Shown here: piece by piece, positions 46,144 through 56,815 of the stretch
How positions within the stretch are numbered: position 1 is the stretch's first letter
How the letters are laid out: each line of letters opens with the position of its first letter
DNA from: Fistulifera solaris
Lineage: Eukaryota > Bacillariophyta > Bacillariophyceae > Naviculales > Stauroneidaceae
DNA: 64,000 nt
Direction of reading: 5' to 3'
NCBI GenBank assembly: GCA_030295235.1
Contig: AP026134.1
Span: forward strand, 930,001 to 994,000
Notes under the pieces: model-generated
The model's input: only the letters and a program-made list of their open reading frames with translations
The model's database searches: none
Told to the model about the DNA's origin: nothing
Program-made: the position numbers and the translations under genes

Positions 46144-47454
46144 TTACGGAAAGAGCACCTTGCGAAAGCCATACATCAGTTTCTTCACGCCGAGGTCGGC
46201 TTCCCGATCGGAATAATTCGTAACACTATCGTCTTCCGAAGTCTTGATATAAACAAAAACATTATCATCTTGATCGCGACTGATGCGTAGACTCTTATCC
46301 AAGAAAGTTGTTTTGAAAATTGGTTTCGGCGTCTTGTAGGATGGAATTACCCGTTCGAGCTTGTTGGCTAGTCGTCGCGAATACAGTTTCGAGCTATCTT
46401 GATCCAAAAGGAGCCGTAAAATGGGCAAGTTGGACCCCTTCACCTCAACCGTGTCCATAAACAGTTCCATAGCGGTAGAATTTTCGACTGGTACCCAATC
46501 CGCACTACTGACCAAAGCACCTTCAATCGATAAGGGTAAACCGCCAGAGTATCCTTTCTTGGCCCCAATGAACGGGACTGCACCGGCGGAGACCTCAAAC
46601 TCAGAAACGATTCTTCCTGATTTCGTAATTATTTGTCGGACAGCTTGGATGCTACTAATCGCCAAAGCCTGTCGGTGCATATCACAAAACCAGTTGTACC
46701 GATCGCGATCAATATCTGTCTTGCAGACCGCACGGCCAGCCATGAAGAAAGGACTACTGCGAAACAATTGTGTACTGCAATACAACAATTCCCAACGTCC
46801 ATAAATGTGATCGGAAGTGATGGGTCGCTCGGTAGGATTGACAGCTTCCAAGGCTCGAATCGACTTCGCCGCCGCTTGTTTCTGCACTTTTGTCGCGAAC
46901 TCCCCGCGTCCTGTAATGGCTCCGAGTGATTGCAGAAAGGAAATGTTGTCTGCTGTCTTTTGTTTGTCGTCTTCTTTATTCGTATCATGCATTGTGTCGT
47001 TTTTCTTGGGCCATTCCTCGTTTTTGGTTGCGTTCTCACTCTTCGTGTTGTCGTTTCTTGATGTTTGTTCTTCCTCTTCTAGTGCAGCATCCGGTTCCTC
47101 GACTGACTCGAAATCGATTGCACTGACTTCTTCTTCTTTCATTCCCTTCACTTCTTCTTGTTTGGTTTCTTGCCGTTGTTTCAACTCATCACTTGTCGTA
47201 GATCCCTCTGCAACCTCATCGGGTAAGGCTACCGGATCAAATTCCGCATTACGAGGCACTTGCTCCATTTTCGCGTCCACAACTTCGGATTCCTCTTCCG
47301 CACTCATTTCCCGATCTCCATTCGCTTCTTTGTCATCCGCTCCGCTACTTTGGAAAACTACCATGCCGGGTCTGTGCATCGATCGCATCAAAGGCGTAAA
47401 TGCGTCTGAGCCGAGCAACAAGCTTGAAACTATCAAAAGAATTCTTGTCTTCAT
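46144..47454 (-). CDS. Plastid lipid-associated protein (PAP/fibrillin)
   Basis: 436 aa, single intact frame. The leader MKTRILLIVSSLLLGSDA is a signal peptide followed directly by F19 (DA|FTPL), matching the bipartite plastid-targeting signature of diatoms. A long Glu/Lys-rich spacer (about residues 40-155) is probably disordered. The PAP/fibrillin domain starts near residue 170 (KSIRALEAVNPTERP), with GRWELLYCSTQLFRSSPFF, then SGRIVSEFEV and PSYKTPKPIFKTTFLDKSLR, and the family's C-terminal strand DNVFVYIK. Fibrillins bind lipids in plastoglobules or thylakoids and protect photosystems; the exact ligand is unknown. Confidence 0.85.
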   Translation of the reverse strand: MKTRILLIVSSLLLGSDAFTPLMRSMHRPGMVVFQSSGADDKEANGDREMSAEEESEVVDAKMEQVPRNAEFDPVALPDEVAEGSTTSDELKQRQETKQEEVKGMKEEEVSAIDFESVEEPDAALEEEEQTSRNDNTKSENATKNEEWPKKNDTMHDTNKEDDKQKTADNISFLQSLGAITGRGEFATKVQKQAAAKSIRALEAVNPTERPITSDHIYGRWELLYCSTQLFRSSPFFMAGRAVCKTDIDRDRYNWFCDMHRQALAISSIQAVRQIITKSGRIVSEFEVSAGAVPFIGAKKGYSGGLPLSIEGALVSSADWVPVENSTAMELFMDTVEVKGSNLPILRLLLDQDSSKLYSRRLANKLERVIPSYKTPKPIFKTTFLDKSLRISRDQDDNVFVYIKTSEDDSVTNYSDREADLGVKKLMYGFRKVLFP

Positions 47455-48526
47455 TTCGTTTTGTTTGTATTGTAAGAGGCCTCTTTTTGATTGAGTTAAT
47501 GTTGTAATGCAATGGAAGCAATACTTGTAGTTTCAAGAATCGACGTTTCGATCGATAGCAACAATGTTTCGAATGAGAAAGCAAATAATGGAGAGAAACG
47601 AAAGAGTGTGGGAATGACGCAGAAAGTTCGCTTGCCCTGAGAATAAGGCAAATATCAGTCACTATCGTACCAAATGTAGACAGAACACGATTGAATTTCA
47701 GTCGTGAGGTGAAGATCAATAAAGGCACTCTAGCTAGAGGCATCTAGAGCTTTAGTAATCTTTGAAGAAAGCGATCGAACTAAACCCAGCTCAAGAATTT
47801 GAGGCCTATGAACTCTGAACGCAAACGCACTCACATCATTCGGCAATAAGCAGGAATATTTAACCATAGTCAGAAATGTAGTCTTGGGTGAGTAAAAACT
47901 TAGACTTGAGGTTATAGTAAATAGGGACGAGACCGATTTAGCAACAGTTTCGCCATGAATTATTGACGCATGCGTTGCAAATGCGCATTTGTCGCAAATA
48001 GTTAAGTAAATACTCCATTAGACATTTCAGTCAGCAACGCTAGAAAAAAAAACAGGCTGCTGTTAGGGAGCATGAAATCACTCGTTATCTGGATTGAATT
48101 ATTTGTTCATGACTGAAATATGGTCTTGTTTAAGTTATTTTTGATTTTAGAATTAAACTCTATGAAACAGACCAATGTAAGAAAATACAAAGATCATGCT
48201 AACGATAACTAACTATACGACCAGTTTGTTTCCAAGAAAAGATACCGTGATTTTTCGCTTGTTATGCTCCACTTGATCGCTTACAACAACAAGAATCCTT
48301 TCGAAACAACATTGCTGTTGAAGACACAATGGCCCATAGTGTGTTCGTTTTTCGCCGTGACTGCAATTCAGTCACGAAAGACAATGACAAAAAAGCCATT
48401 TTTCTTCGCTGTTGAAGTCAAAGTCATTCATAAATCACTATTGTTGTTCGTTATTCTTGTTTATCATTTCTTTACCAGTATTTCATCATGTTTGGAATCA
48501 ATAGAAATCGATAATCACGCAAGAGA
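47455..48526. other. Intergenic region with three dyad copies
   Basis: Divergent spacer of about 1.1 kb carrying dyad copies at 47686-47707, 48108-48126 (half) and 48356-48376 (perfect arms CGTGACTG / CAGTCACG). No coding frame recognised. Confidence 0.55.
48356..48376. repeat. Dyad element CGTGACTG-CAATT-CAGTCACG, perfect arms
   Basis: Eight-base perfect inverted arms around a 5-base centre; best-paired member of the family in this window. It lies 150 bp upstream of the sulfotransferase start. Confidence 0.75.
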
Positions 48527-49885
48527 ATGGACGCGACCGTGAGTACATCGATCGAGGCGCATGCAGTTCGCCCGCCGAAACGATACGGCAGTCGTCTCTT
48601 TCTCAGTGTCTTTATGGTTCTGCTGATGGCGGGTACTATGCAGATTGTGTTGTATACGGCTCCGACGTTCGAACCAAAACGTCAAAAGGATCAAATGATC
48701 GATCCGATGGGATGGAAAGTTTCCTCGAAACGTCCGACCACCTACAACTCAACAACGACACAACCAGTTGAAACAGAACCACCCGAACAAAACGAAGCAC
48801 TTGATATACAAATACTCGTACAAGACACTGTACGTCGCAATCCACTTATTGAATTACTTGAAGAAGCCAAATTGATTCGACCAGAAGATGTCAAACAACA
48901 TTTAGATACCCTGAATAATCCGAACGCCACCACCGTGGTCATTGATGGTCTCACATTACCGACGTGGCCTCTCTTGCAATCCTTGTATGGTACCATGGAA
49001 GAACCCATTGTGTTGGGAATGGAGCGATGTCAAACTTATCGTGACAATGTATCGCCGAAGCAGCGTTACACGGCCGTGGCGGGTATGTTCAATACAGGCA
49101 CCAACGCCATGGAACATCATTTACGACACAATCTAGTCCAAATGCGGAGTACTTGGCAAGTGCCGTGGGGAAAACATCGGATGCCATTTGTGCGATTGTC
49201 ACACAAAGCCAATGGTTTAGAGAAAGAGGATCAAACGAAAGTTATGCCGGTGGTGATGATCCGTGATCCCTTTCATTGGATGCAAAGTATGGTGCGTGCT
49301 TAGAGAGTACCAAATAATGAATACAACGACTTGCTATTCATTCCTCACTTTTTATTCTCTTGACAAAAGTGCAAAATGCCTTACGCCACTCATTGGAAAC
49401 ATACCAAGAAGCATTGTCCGAATCTGATTCCCAATGAACTCGATTATCAGCGCTTTGGTCGACAGGAACCCACATTTCGCAACGGAACGGCCGCCATTAA
49501 AGTTATTTTTAGCGAGGTACAAATATTTCATTGGGAGTCATTGGTGGATCTGTACAGTGATTACTATCGTCAGTATCTGGAGGCCGATTATCCGCGATTG
49601 ATTGTGCGCTTTGAGGATATGTTGCTACAACCCCGCCGGGTGTTGGCGCAAGTGGCCGAATGTGTCGGAACCACGGTTGCCGAGCAATGGAAATACCAAA
49701 CGGAAAGTAGCAAAGGACACGGAAGTCATACGACATTTGCTGCGGCTATCACCAAGACAGGGGATGCCCAACGGCGCGTGGCGGGCATGACGGACGAGGA
49801 CTTGGTGTACGCGACGGAACATCTCGATCCAGAAGTGATGGAACGATTTCAATACCAGATTCCGGAGCAAGTCTCTGAGACATGA
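48527..49885 (+). CDS. Golgi sulfotransferase-like type II membrane protein
   Basis: Two exons, 48527-49291 and 49370-49885; 78-nt intron (GTGCGT donor, CAAAAG acceptor), phase 0; 426 aa. One signal-anchor helix (RLFLSVFMVLLMAGTMQIVLY) and a stem region rich in Thr/Pro/Glu. The catalytic domain has the PAPS 5'-phosphate loop AGMFNTGTNAMEHHL and the 3'-phosphate motif VMIRDPFHWMQSM, split from its continuation by the intron; later IVRFEDMLLQPRRVLAQV is the usual family helix. Diatoms make sulfated polysaccharides, so a carbohydrate acceptor is likely, which is inference. The frame is intact. Confidence 0.78.
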
Positions 49886-50926
49886 TTTCTATTATTTTGG
49901 TTCTCGAGCATCGTCGCATTGTGGAGTCTGAGTGCCTCTGACGAGATATAGTTGTAGCTAACAAACGCTGGTAGCGTTGTGAAGTGTGAGTGTTTGATTT
50001 TTCTAATGAATCATCTTTGCTCCAGTTACACCACTTGAAACACATTTGATATGCGTGACGAATGATGAATGCCAACAGTTTGCTTAGCTACTTGTACCAG
50101 CTGCAACAGAAAACACACGGAAATTTGCATGATGAGTGATGTGACGAAAGACAAACAATTTTTTAAGTCTGAAACTCTTTTGGAAATTTTGTACCTTGGT
50201 TAACAAAAGTTACAAAAACACTTTTAGGCTTACGGCACCCTAGTTTGTAGATGACGTTGGCCATGCGTCATCCCTCGTTTCCGTTACGTTGTCGTCTCAG
50301 AGTCAGAGCCATTCACATGACGAGAAAGCGAAGTTTTCCGGTGAGGTGTGCGTACGTCACACTATCCCATCGCCAATCCGCCGATGCAGTTGCGTTTCTT
50401 TGGACTTCTTGCGAGTACATTCAAAGCTCGTTTTGTCCGATGAGTGCTATAAACACTATGGCGCACATCGCCTCGGAGCGTTACTCAGACGTTGTTGCAA
50501 ATTGCCGTTGTACTCTTCTCTGAAGAGTGAATCAGAGATGAATCTCCTCAAATTCGCCAATTAAACAAAATTTATCAATACTTTGGAGAAATGGTGTTAA
50601 TACAAAGTTTTAGGTCTTTTTCTCTTGAATCTCTCTCCACTCGCCCGTATATTGCTGTAGAATCAGTACCTAATGCTAAACTTCCGGCCCAGCCTGGATT
50701 CATTCGACAAAGCCATCCCTCCTTTTCTGCCGTTAACTGCCTCAATGACACAGAGGGACTTTTGACTCATTACCTATTTCTTCGAAACTTCTGATTTCGC
50801 TTGAGAAGAGAAAAAACAATCATTTCATTTTTACGAGTATTTGTTTCTTCTCTCTGTCGACATTCCTTTCATCGTTGTGAAAGGATTTGTTGTATTGTTG
50901 AGAATTGACACTGTGAATCCTTCATC
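49886..50926. other. Intergenic region upstream of the P-type ATPase
   Basis: About 1 kb. Open frames at 50251-50564 show no conserved motif. AT-rich in the last 100 bases before the ATPase start. Nothing else seen. Confidence 0.35.
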
Positions 50927-53900
50927 ATGGCGGAAGGAACTCCTGTGAAAGTGTACCCGTGGCACGCGAAGACTGCTGATGAGTGCTTTCAAGAGCTTGG
51001 CTGCAAAAACGATCATTTGACGACCGGTTTGACGACGGATGAGGCGAACGCACGTCTGGAGAAGTATGGTGAAAACAAACTCTCAGAGAAGGAAAAAGTG
51101 ACTCTTTTGCAGCGTATCTGGAATCAAGTTGCCAATGTGTTGGTTGGTATCCTCGTCTTTGTTGCTCTCGTGTCCGCAATCCGTGCTGCGACCATCGAGA
51201 CGACGGACGGTAAGATTACTAACACCATTCAAGTCTGCCTCATTGTTTTCGTCATCACGTAAGTACTTGATCTACGCAGCGTCGTGATGTTGCGTACGAG
51301 ATTCGCTTTCTCATTCAACCCTCCTTTCAGCATCAACACCATCATCGGCATCGTTCAAGAAGGTTCCGCCGAAAAGGCTGCGGAAGCACTCAAGAATATG
51401 TTGTCGTCGGACGCCGTCGTCGTCCGTAACGGCAAGGATGTCAAGATCCCTGCTACTCAGATCGTCCCTGGTGATATCATCCGCCTCTCGCTCGGTGACC
51501 GTGTTCCCGCGGATATGCGCATGTTGCGTGTCGGTAACCTCGCCGCCTCCGAGGCCGCCTTGACCGGTGAATCTGTCCCCATCGACAAGACGGTAGACCC
51601 CATTGTCACGGCCGGAGATCCCAACTCGCAGCCCCTCGGTGATCGTCACAACATGTGCTACAGTACTACGCTTATTTCGCAAGGTACCGGAACCGGTGTT
51701 GCCATTGCTACGGGAGATCAGACGGAAATCGGTACGATCAACGCTCTTGTGAACAAGGTTGAGAAGAAGAAAACCAACGTGTTGGAGCAGATTGATAACG
51801 TGTCCAAGATTTTGGCCATTGGCATTGCCATCACTTCGGGTATTACTTGGGCCGTTGCATCTACCATGGCCGATATGAGTATCGTCGACGGTCTTTCCAC
51901 GGCTTTGGTCTGCGCTGTGGCCATGATCCCCGAAGGTTTGGAAGCTATCGTCACCATGACTTACGCCTGGGCTGTATCGAACATGGCCAAGCAAAATGCT
52001 ATTATCCGTGCTTTGCCCGCTGTTGAGACCCTCGGTAGTGTCACCGTTATCTGCTCTGATAAGACTGGTACCTTGACCAAAAACGAAATGACTTTGGTGG
52101 CCTTTGTCACTTCCGGAAAGCGTTACAAGTTCAACCAATACGCCGAGGAGCGTAAGCCTACCAACTTTGTCGTTGACCCTGCTTACATGGCCACGCGTGC
52201 GGATCACTCCAAGTTCATCAAGGCGAGTGAAGTCATTAAGAAGGGACCCAGTTATGCTCGCAAGTCCAAACATGGTAGCAGTAACACCTTCCCGTTCGGT
52301 ATGACTCTCGGTTTCGGAAAGACGGCTCACGGCGGTGTCGAGCCCGAGGAACCCGAGCCAATCACCGAACTCAAGGAAGGAGAAGAGGGCGGTGTCGCTT
52401 TTGGCTCTGGTGAATCCCCCGACAGTGCTTTCTTGCGCAAGGTTCTTTCTGGTGGTATCCTTTGCTCTAAGTGTGTTTTTGGGAGATGGTGGCGGGCGCC
52501 AAGGTGAAATCGGTAACCCCACCGAGCTTTCGATTCTTCGTGCTGCTTATTTCGGTGATGTAAATGTGTCAGAAGTCAAGGATAGTTCCGCGGTTGTTGC
52601 CGAAGTGCCTTTTTCGAGTGAATACAAGTTCATGGCCACGGTTCACGAGCCTGTTCCGGCAAATGACGGTGATGAATACGAAGGAAGCTATGTTGTACAT
52701 GTTAAGGGTGCTCCTGATCGCATGATCCCCCTTTGCAAGTACCAAGCCAAGAATGGATCCTTCGCTAAGGCGGATTTGGAACCCTGTGACTCCAAGTACT
52801 GGATTGAACAGATTGCCATCCTTTCGTCTCATGGTTTGCGTGTGCTGGCTTTGACCCGTGGTTCGGTCCCCAAGGACGCTGTCAAAGAAGGCCAGCAGCT
52901 TGGAGCTGACTTTGTCTTGGAACGTGGTGAACCCTGGTTGACGATTGTTGGATTGTGTGCCATCATGGATCCTCCCCGTCCCGAGTGTGTTGCTGCTGTA
53001 GCGGAAGCTCATGGAGCTGGTGTTCGTGTTGCCATGATTACTGGTGACCACCGAGATACCGCTTTGGCTATTGGTGGTATGTTGGGACTTGTTGACAAAC
53101 AACATTCGGACGCTATTACCGGTCCTGAGTTGGATGCCATGAGTGACGACGAACTGAAAGTTGCTGTCCAGAAATACAATGTGTTCGCACGCGCTTCACC
53201 GCAAAACAAGATCAAGATTGTCAAGGCTCTGATGTCTCAAGGAGAAATCGCTGGTATGACTGGAGATGGTGTGAACGATGCTCCGGCGTTGAAGGCTGCT
53301 GACAGTAAGTATTTCGTCCAATGCATCGCATCTTTTTTTCTTACCTCAATCAGTCGCTAATAATTTACTTTTTAAAAATATAGTGGGAGTTGCGATGGGC
53401 AAGGAAGGTACCGATGTTGCCCGCGAGGCTGCTGAAATGATTTTGGCCGATGACAACTTTGCTACTATTATTTCTGCTGTAAGGGAAGGTCGTGTGGTGT
53501 GGGATAACCTTCGTAAGGTGTTGTTCGTCAACACCCCCATCAACAACGCTCAGGGTATGAGTGTGCTCTTTGGTCTTTTGTTGGGTTTGGAGGAGTCCCC
53601 CCTCTCTTCCATTCAAGTGTTGTACTGTAACTTGATCTGTGCTATCACTCTCGGTTTCGTGACAGCCGTTGAGCCTGCTGAAGATGGTATCATGGACCAA
53701 CCTCCCCGCCGTATTGGAAAACGCCTCATTGGTCGTTTCCTCTTCCTTCGAATTGCAATTGCTACGATTGTTCTTATTGTCGTCACGGTCGGATCTGTCT
53801 TTCTTCTCAAAAACAATTCCAAGAATTACACGCTCGAAGAAGAACGCGCTCAGTGCCTCAACACGCTTTCATTTGCTGCCATTTGCGTCACAATGAGCGC

Positions 53901-54258
53901 CCGATTCACTCGAAAGAGTGCCTTCCATATCCGCACTTTCCAGGGCAACCCGGTTGCTATCTGGTCATACATCATCATGAGTGTGCTCCAGATTTTCATC
54001 ACTTACACTCCGGGAATGAACGAAGTCATCTTTAGCCAGACTGGTATGGATGGCTTCCAGTGGCTCTTGGTGGTTGCCGGTATGGGAATTGTTTTTATTA
54101 TTATGGAATTCGAAAAGGCTGTCCGCAATTACTTGACCTTCTTGAAATACGATACCGACGATCGTGAACTCGACCAGTTCGACACTGTTCCCGCACCCGA
54201 CACCACACCTCTTCCTGCTGAGGTGGAACGATTTGGAAAAAATGAGTTGAAGCATTAA
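50927..54258 (+). CDS. P2-type cation-transporting ATPase
   Basis: Three exons: 50927-51258, 51331-53304, 53384-54258; introns 72 and 79 nt with GTAAGT donors. Subtracting one base gives exactly 1,060 codons. Domains in order: N-terminal cation-ATPase module ([17 protein letters not shown]), actuator with [10 protein letters not shown] (TGES), TM4 with [15 protein letters not shown], the phosphorylation site [12 protein letters not shown], nucleotide-binding domain (VKGAPDRM), hinge [16 protein letters not shown], then six further TM helices. The PEGL motif in TM4 and overall look suggest the Na+/Ca2+-type P2 group (ENA/SERCA-like); ion not decided. A frame change at TTTTT (about 52476) would be closed by removing one T ([13 protein letters not shown]). 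Codon use is strongly C-ending in exon 2, as in highly expressed genes. Confidence 0.88.
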
Positions 54259-55021
54259 GTATTATGCTCAACTATTTTTGTCTGTCCGTTTGTGTTTTGT
54301 TGGGTCCTCAGTGATCATTTGGTCAAAAGATTGACAATTAAGTAAGGATAGAAACTTTATATCATTACATCCCTTCACTTTTAGCTGATAGAATCCACGC
54401 TGGATGTCTCCACGTTTCAAGTGGCCTCTCGGCAAACGATTGAGTCATTTAGCATTAGCAACCGCGAATGGATGCCGAAAGAGGCTCATGTTTAGTTATT
54501 GCTATAAACGTTTCGAAGGATACAATTCAATAAAAGGTAATGAACTGCTTTAAGATGACCTACAGCGCACGTTATGTCGAAAGTTTCACCGAGCTCCAAG
54601 GTTGTAAAAAAATTTGGACGTTGCGTGGCTGTGAGGCGTATCCGACTGGATTTTCGTCTTAAGTCACGAACTACTGATACCACAATTTCAGTCCGCTCTG
54701 CAAGTTTGCTGATATTTGTTTGTGTTCATTGCCCTAGTACGATTTCTTATCCTTGAGTTGCATTTGAAATGGAAGGCTTGATGATACAAAAGTCAGAATT
54801 TATGCACATCGATGTATGCCTTATTATTTACTATAGGCTAAAAGTGTCGGTCCTAGATTAGCACGACTGCATTATTTCAGTCATGAAACATATTATGCCG
54901 CAATCATGCGCGCTGCCTTTGTATTCGCATTGGCTTTCTCGTCCAGACCATTGTCATTCTTCCTTATTGTGTTTCTTTTCCCGACAAGTCATTCCGCTTG
55001 ACGTTTAAATCATCACAGAGA
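54259..55021. other. Intergenic region
   Basis: Between ATPase and cyclophilin. Contains a dyad copy at 54862-54885 (CACGACTG, 8-base AT-rich centre, CAGTCATG). No gene seen. Confidence 0.45.
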
Positions 55022-55909
55022 ATGAAATTCATCACGTTAATTTCCTGCGTTTGGAAGGTTTTCTTGATCATGGCGGCGCAACCCCTTTTAAGCTTCGCCG
55101 ACGAAAAGCAGAATTGTGTGCCGGGTCTTCACAATGTCACTGATGATACACACAGGATAGCACCGCCACGTTTCACAGTATCATGGGAAACAACCGCCGA
55201 TCCCGAAGTTGATATCGTCATTGAAGTCATTCGTGAATGGAGTCCGATCGGGGCGGATCGTTTTTATCAGCTGGTCCTTGATAACTTTTACAATTGCGCT
55301 ACTTTCTTTCGTGTTGTTCCGGGTAAGAAATACACCGTTTGTTCGAACAGATCTTACGCTAAGAGCATCTGTTTGACTCATTTTTTTGGTTCAGGCTTTG
55401 TCATTCAATTCGGTTTGGCGGCAGAACCCGAAGAAACGGCGAAATGGGATCACGCCATTGTCGATGACACTTACAATGTGCAGTCGAATAAGCTCGGCAC
55501 TCTCAGTTTCGCCATGGCCGGTCCGGGAACTCGTACTTCGCAAATCTTTGTGAATCTTGCCGACAATACCAATCTGGATAGTCAAGGATTCACTCCGTTT
55601 GCTCGAACAATCGCGGGCTCGTCGGTATGGCATGAGATTTACAACCCCACCAAAGAGTCGGGAGGAGCGAGTCAAGGAAAGTTGACACGAGAAGGAAACA
55701 AGTGGATTCTCGCCGAATTTCCCGATATTGATCTCATTCTATCGACTTCTTACGAAATCATCGAAAATGATGACGACACGAATGACACGCCTGTGCCGGC
55801 AAGTGAAGCAGCTCTGGACACTCCAGTTCCCACAGCATCGCGAAATTTACAGTTAGTCTTGTGTGCGCTGGAAGTGTCCGTGCTATTACTTTTGATCAAA
55901 TTCTACTAA
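55022..55909 (+). CDS. Secretory-pathway cyclophilin-type peptidyl-prolyl isomerase
   Basis: Two exons, 55022-55322 and 55395-55909; the 72-nt intron (GTAAGA donor) is in frame and stop-free, and splicing restores FFRVVPGFVIQFG, the family core. Signal peptide in the first 30 residues (VFLIMAAQPLLSFA). The PPIase domain includes GADRFYQLVLDNFY, TLSFAMAGPGTRTSQIFVNL and LDSQGFTPFARTIAG, and lacks the classical Trp of human CypA. A Pro/Thr/Asp-rich linker leads to a C-terminal hydrophobic segment (LVLCALEVSVLLLLIKFY) that is either a tail anchor or a GPI signal. It would assist folding in the ER lumen or at the surface. Confidence 0.82.
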   Translation: MKFITLISCVWKVFLIMAAQPLLSFADEKQNCVPGLHNVTDDTHRIAPPRFTVSWETTADPEVDIVIEVIREWSPIGADRFYQLVLDNFYNCATFFRVVPGKKYTVCSNRSYAKSICLTHFFGSGFVIQFGLAAEPEETAKWDHAIVDDTYNVQSNKLGTLSFAMAGPGTRTSQIFVNLADNTNLDSQGFTPFARTIAGSSVWHEIYNPTKESGGASQGKLTREGNKWILAEFPDIDLILSTSYEIIENDDDTNDTPVPASEAALDTPVPTASRNLQLVLCALEVSVLLLLIKFY

Positions 55910-56290
55910 TGAGAATTGCAAGGAAGCAATAGATCGAGCAATGCGGGCAGAATACATCCAACCTCCCAATCCCATTCCTCTGAGTAACAAAGGCTGACCA
56001 TTCGGATCAACAATTTCCTGTTTGTTGGCTTACACATATTCAGATGCAACAACAGTTTTCTCTTCTCGATTTCAATCCAATTGATGTTCCACCCAGCAGC
56101 AAGAACAGTCAATTCAAGCGGCCAACGTCCTGAAAAAAGCTCGACCTCTCGACGAATTGGGACCCAGTTCTGCCAGCCGCCGGTGCTCGGAAGAATATTC
56201 TCTATTGCCAGTGTAACCGAGTTGGTCGATAGTTTGAATGCGCCATCGCCACTAAATGAGGCAATACGGTACCTGGTAAGGTCTAGATAG
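55910..56290 (-). pseudogene. Truncated relic of a GH5/CBM6 glucanase gene
   Basis: Reading from 56280 down, the frame encodes RYRIASFSGDGAFKL and ELTVLAAGWNINWIEI, the first CBM of the two glucanases in this window. It then changes frame near 56050, shows a TAA, and continues as KQEIVDPNGQPLLLRGMGLG, the start of the catalytic domain, ending about 55955 close to the cyclophilin stop. Both ends of the gene are missing. The upstream break coincides with a TACCAGGTA palindrome (56270-56278). Confidence 0.85.
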
Positions 56291-56815
56291 ATACTGGGTA
56301 CCGGTAGGTAGAAACTAGAAAATAATACTCCATTTAAGTGTTAGCCTTGTAATTTGTGATCACCCTACTAGTTTCCAGAATCTACCGGAGAGACTGTTTC
56401 TCTCGACTTAGTAGAGTCTAGAAAGAGCTCCAGGGAAGCTGTAGAGAAGCGAGTGAGCTAGAAAGAGTCTTTAGCCTTCTATATTTAGCATTGAATAGAG
56501 TATCTCTAAGGCGAGCACTATTTTTCTGTAGCTAGACGCACAAGAAGGAACTGAGCTCAAGAACATGTGAAAGAACGATAACCTATCAATCTCTACAGAT
56601 GCATTAATAGATAAATGGTGATTGCTGCGGAAAGGAGAAAGTTCGGTGAAGATTTGATTTTCCTCCATCGTCCATTTATCTAACAATGGCAGGGTTCTTC
56701 CACGAAAAAAGGTCTCAACAAGTGGCTGTAGAAGTAAGCTTGAAGCGAACAACTCTATTTCAAGCTCTCGCGACGTTGATCGTTTTAATCATTATGATTA
56801 TGAAACAGTAGACTT
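56291..56815. other. Intergenic region
   Basis: Spacer between the relic and the intact glucanase, rich in CTAGA/TCTAG hexamers (56335-56475). No gene seen. Confidence 0.4.

Noticed and set aside
46817-47494. 225-codon plus-strand frame opposite the fibrillin gene
   Set aside because: Product is Ser/Phe/Cys low complexity, the antisense reading of the acidic linker; fibrillin on the minus strand has clear domain support.
51311-52522. A 403-codon open frame on the minus strand opposite the P-type ATPase
   Set aside because: It mirrors exon 2 of the ATPase; strong C-ending codon use on the plus strand removes stops from the antisense frame. No conserved motif in its product.
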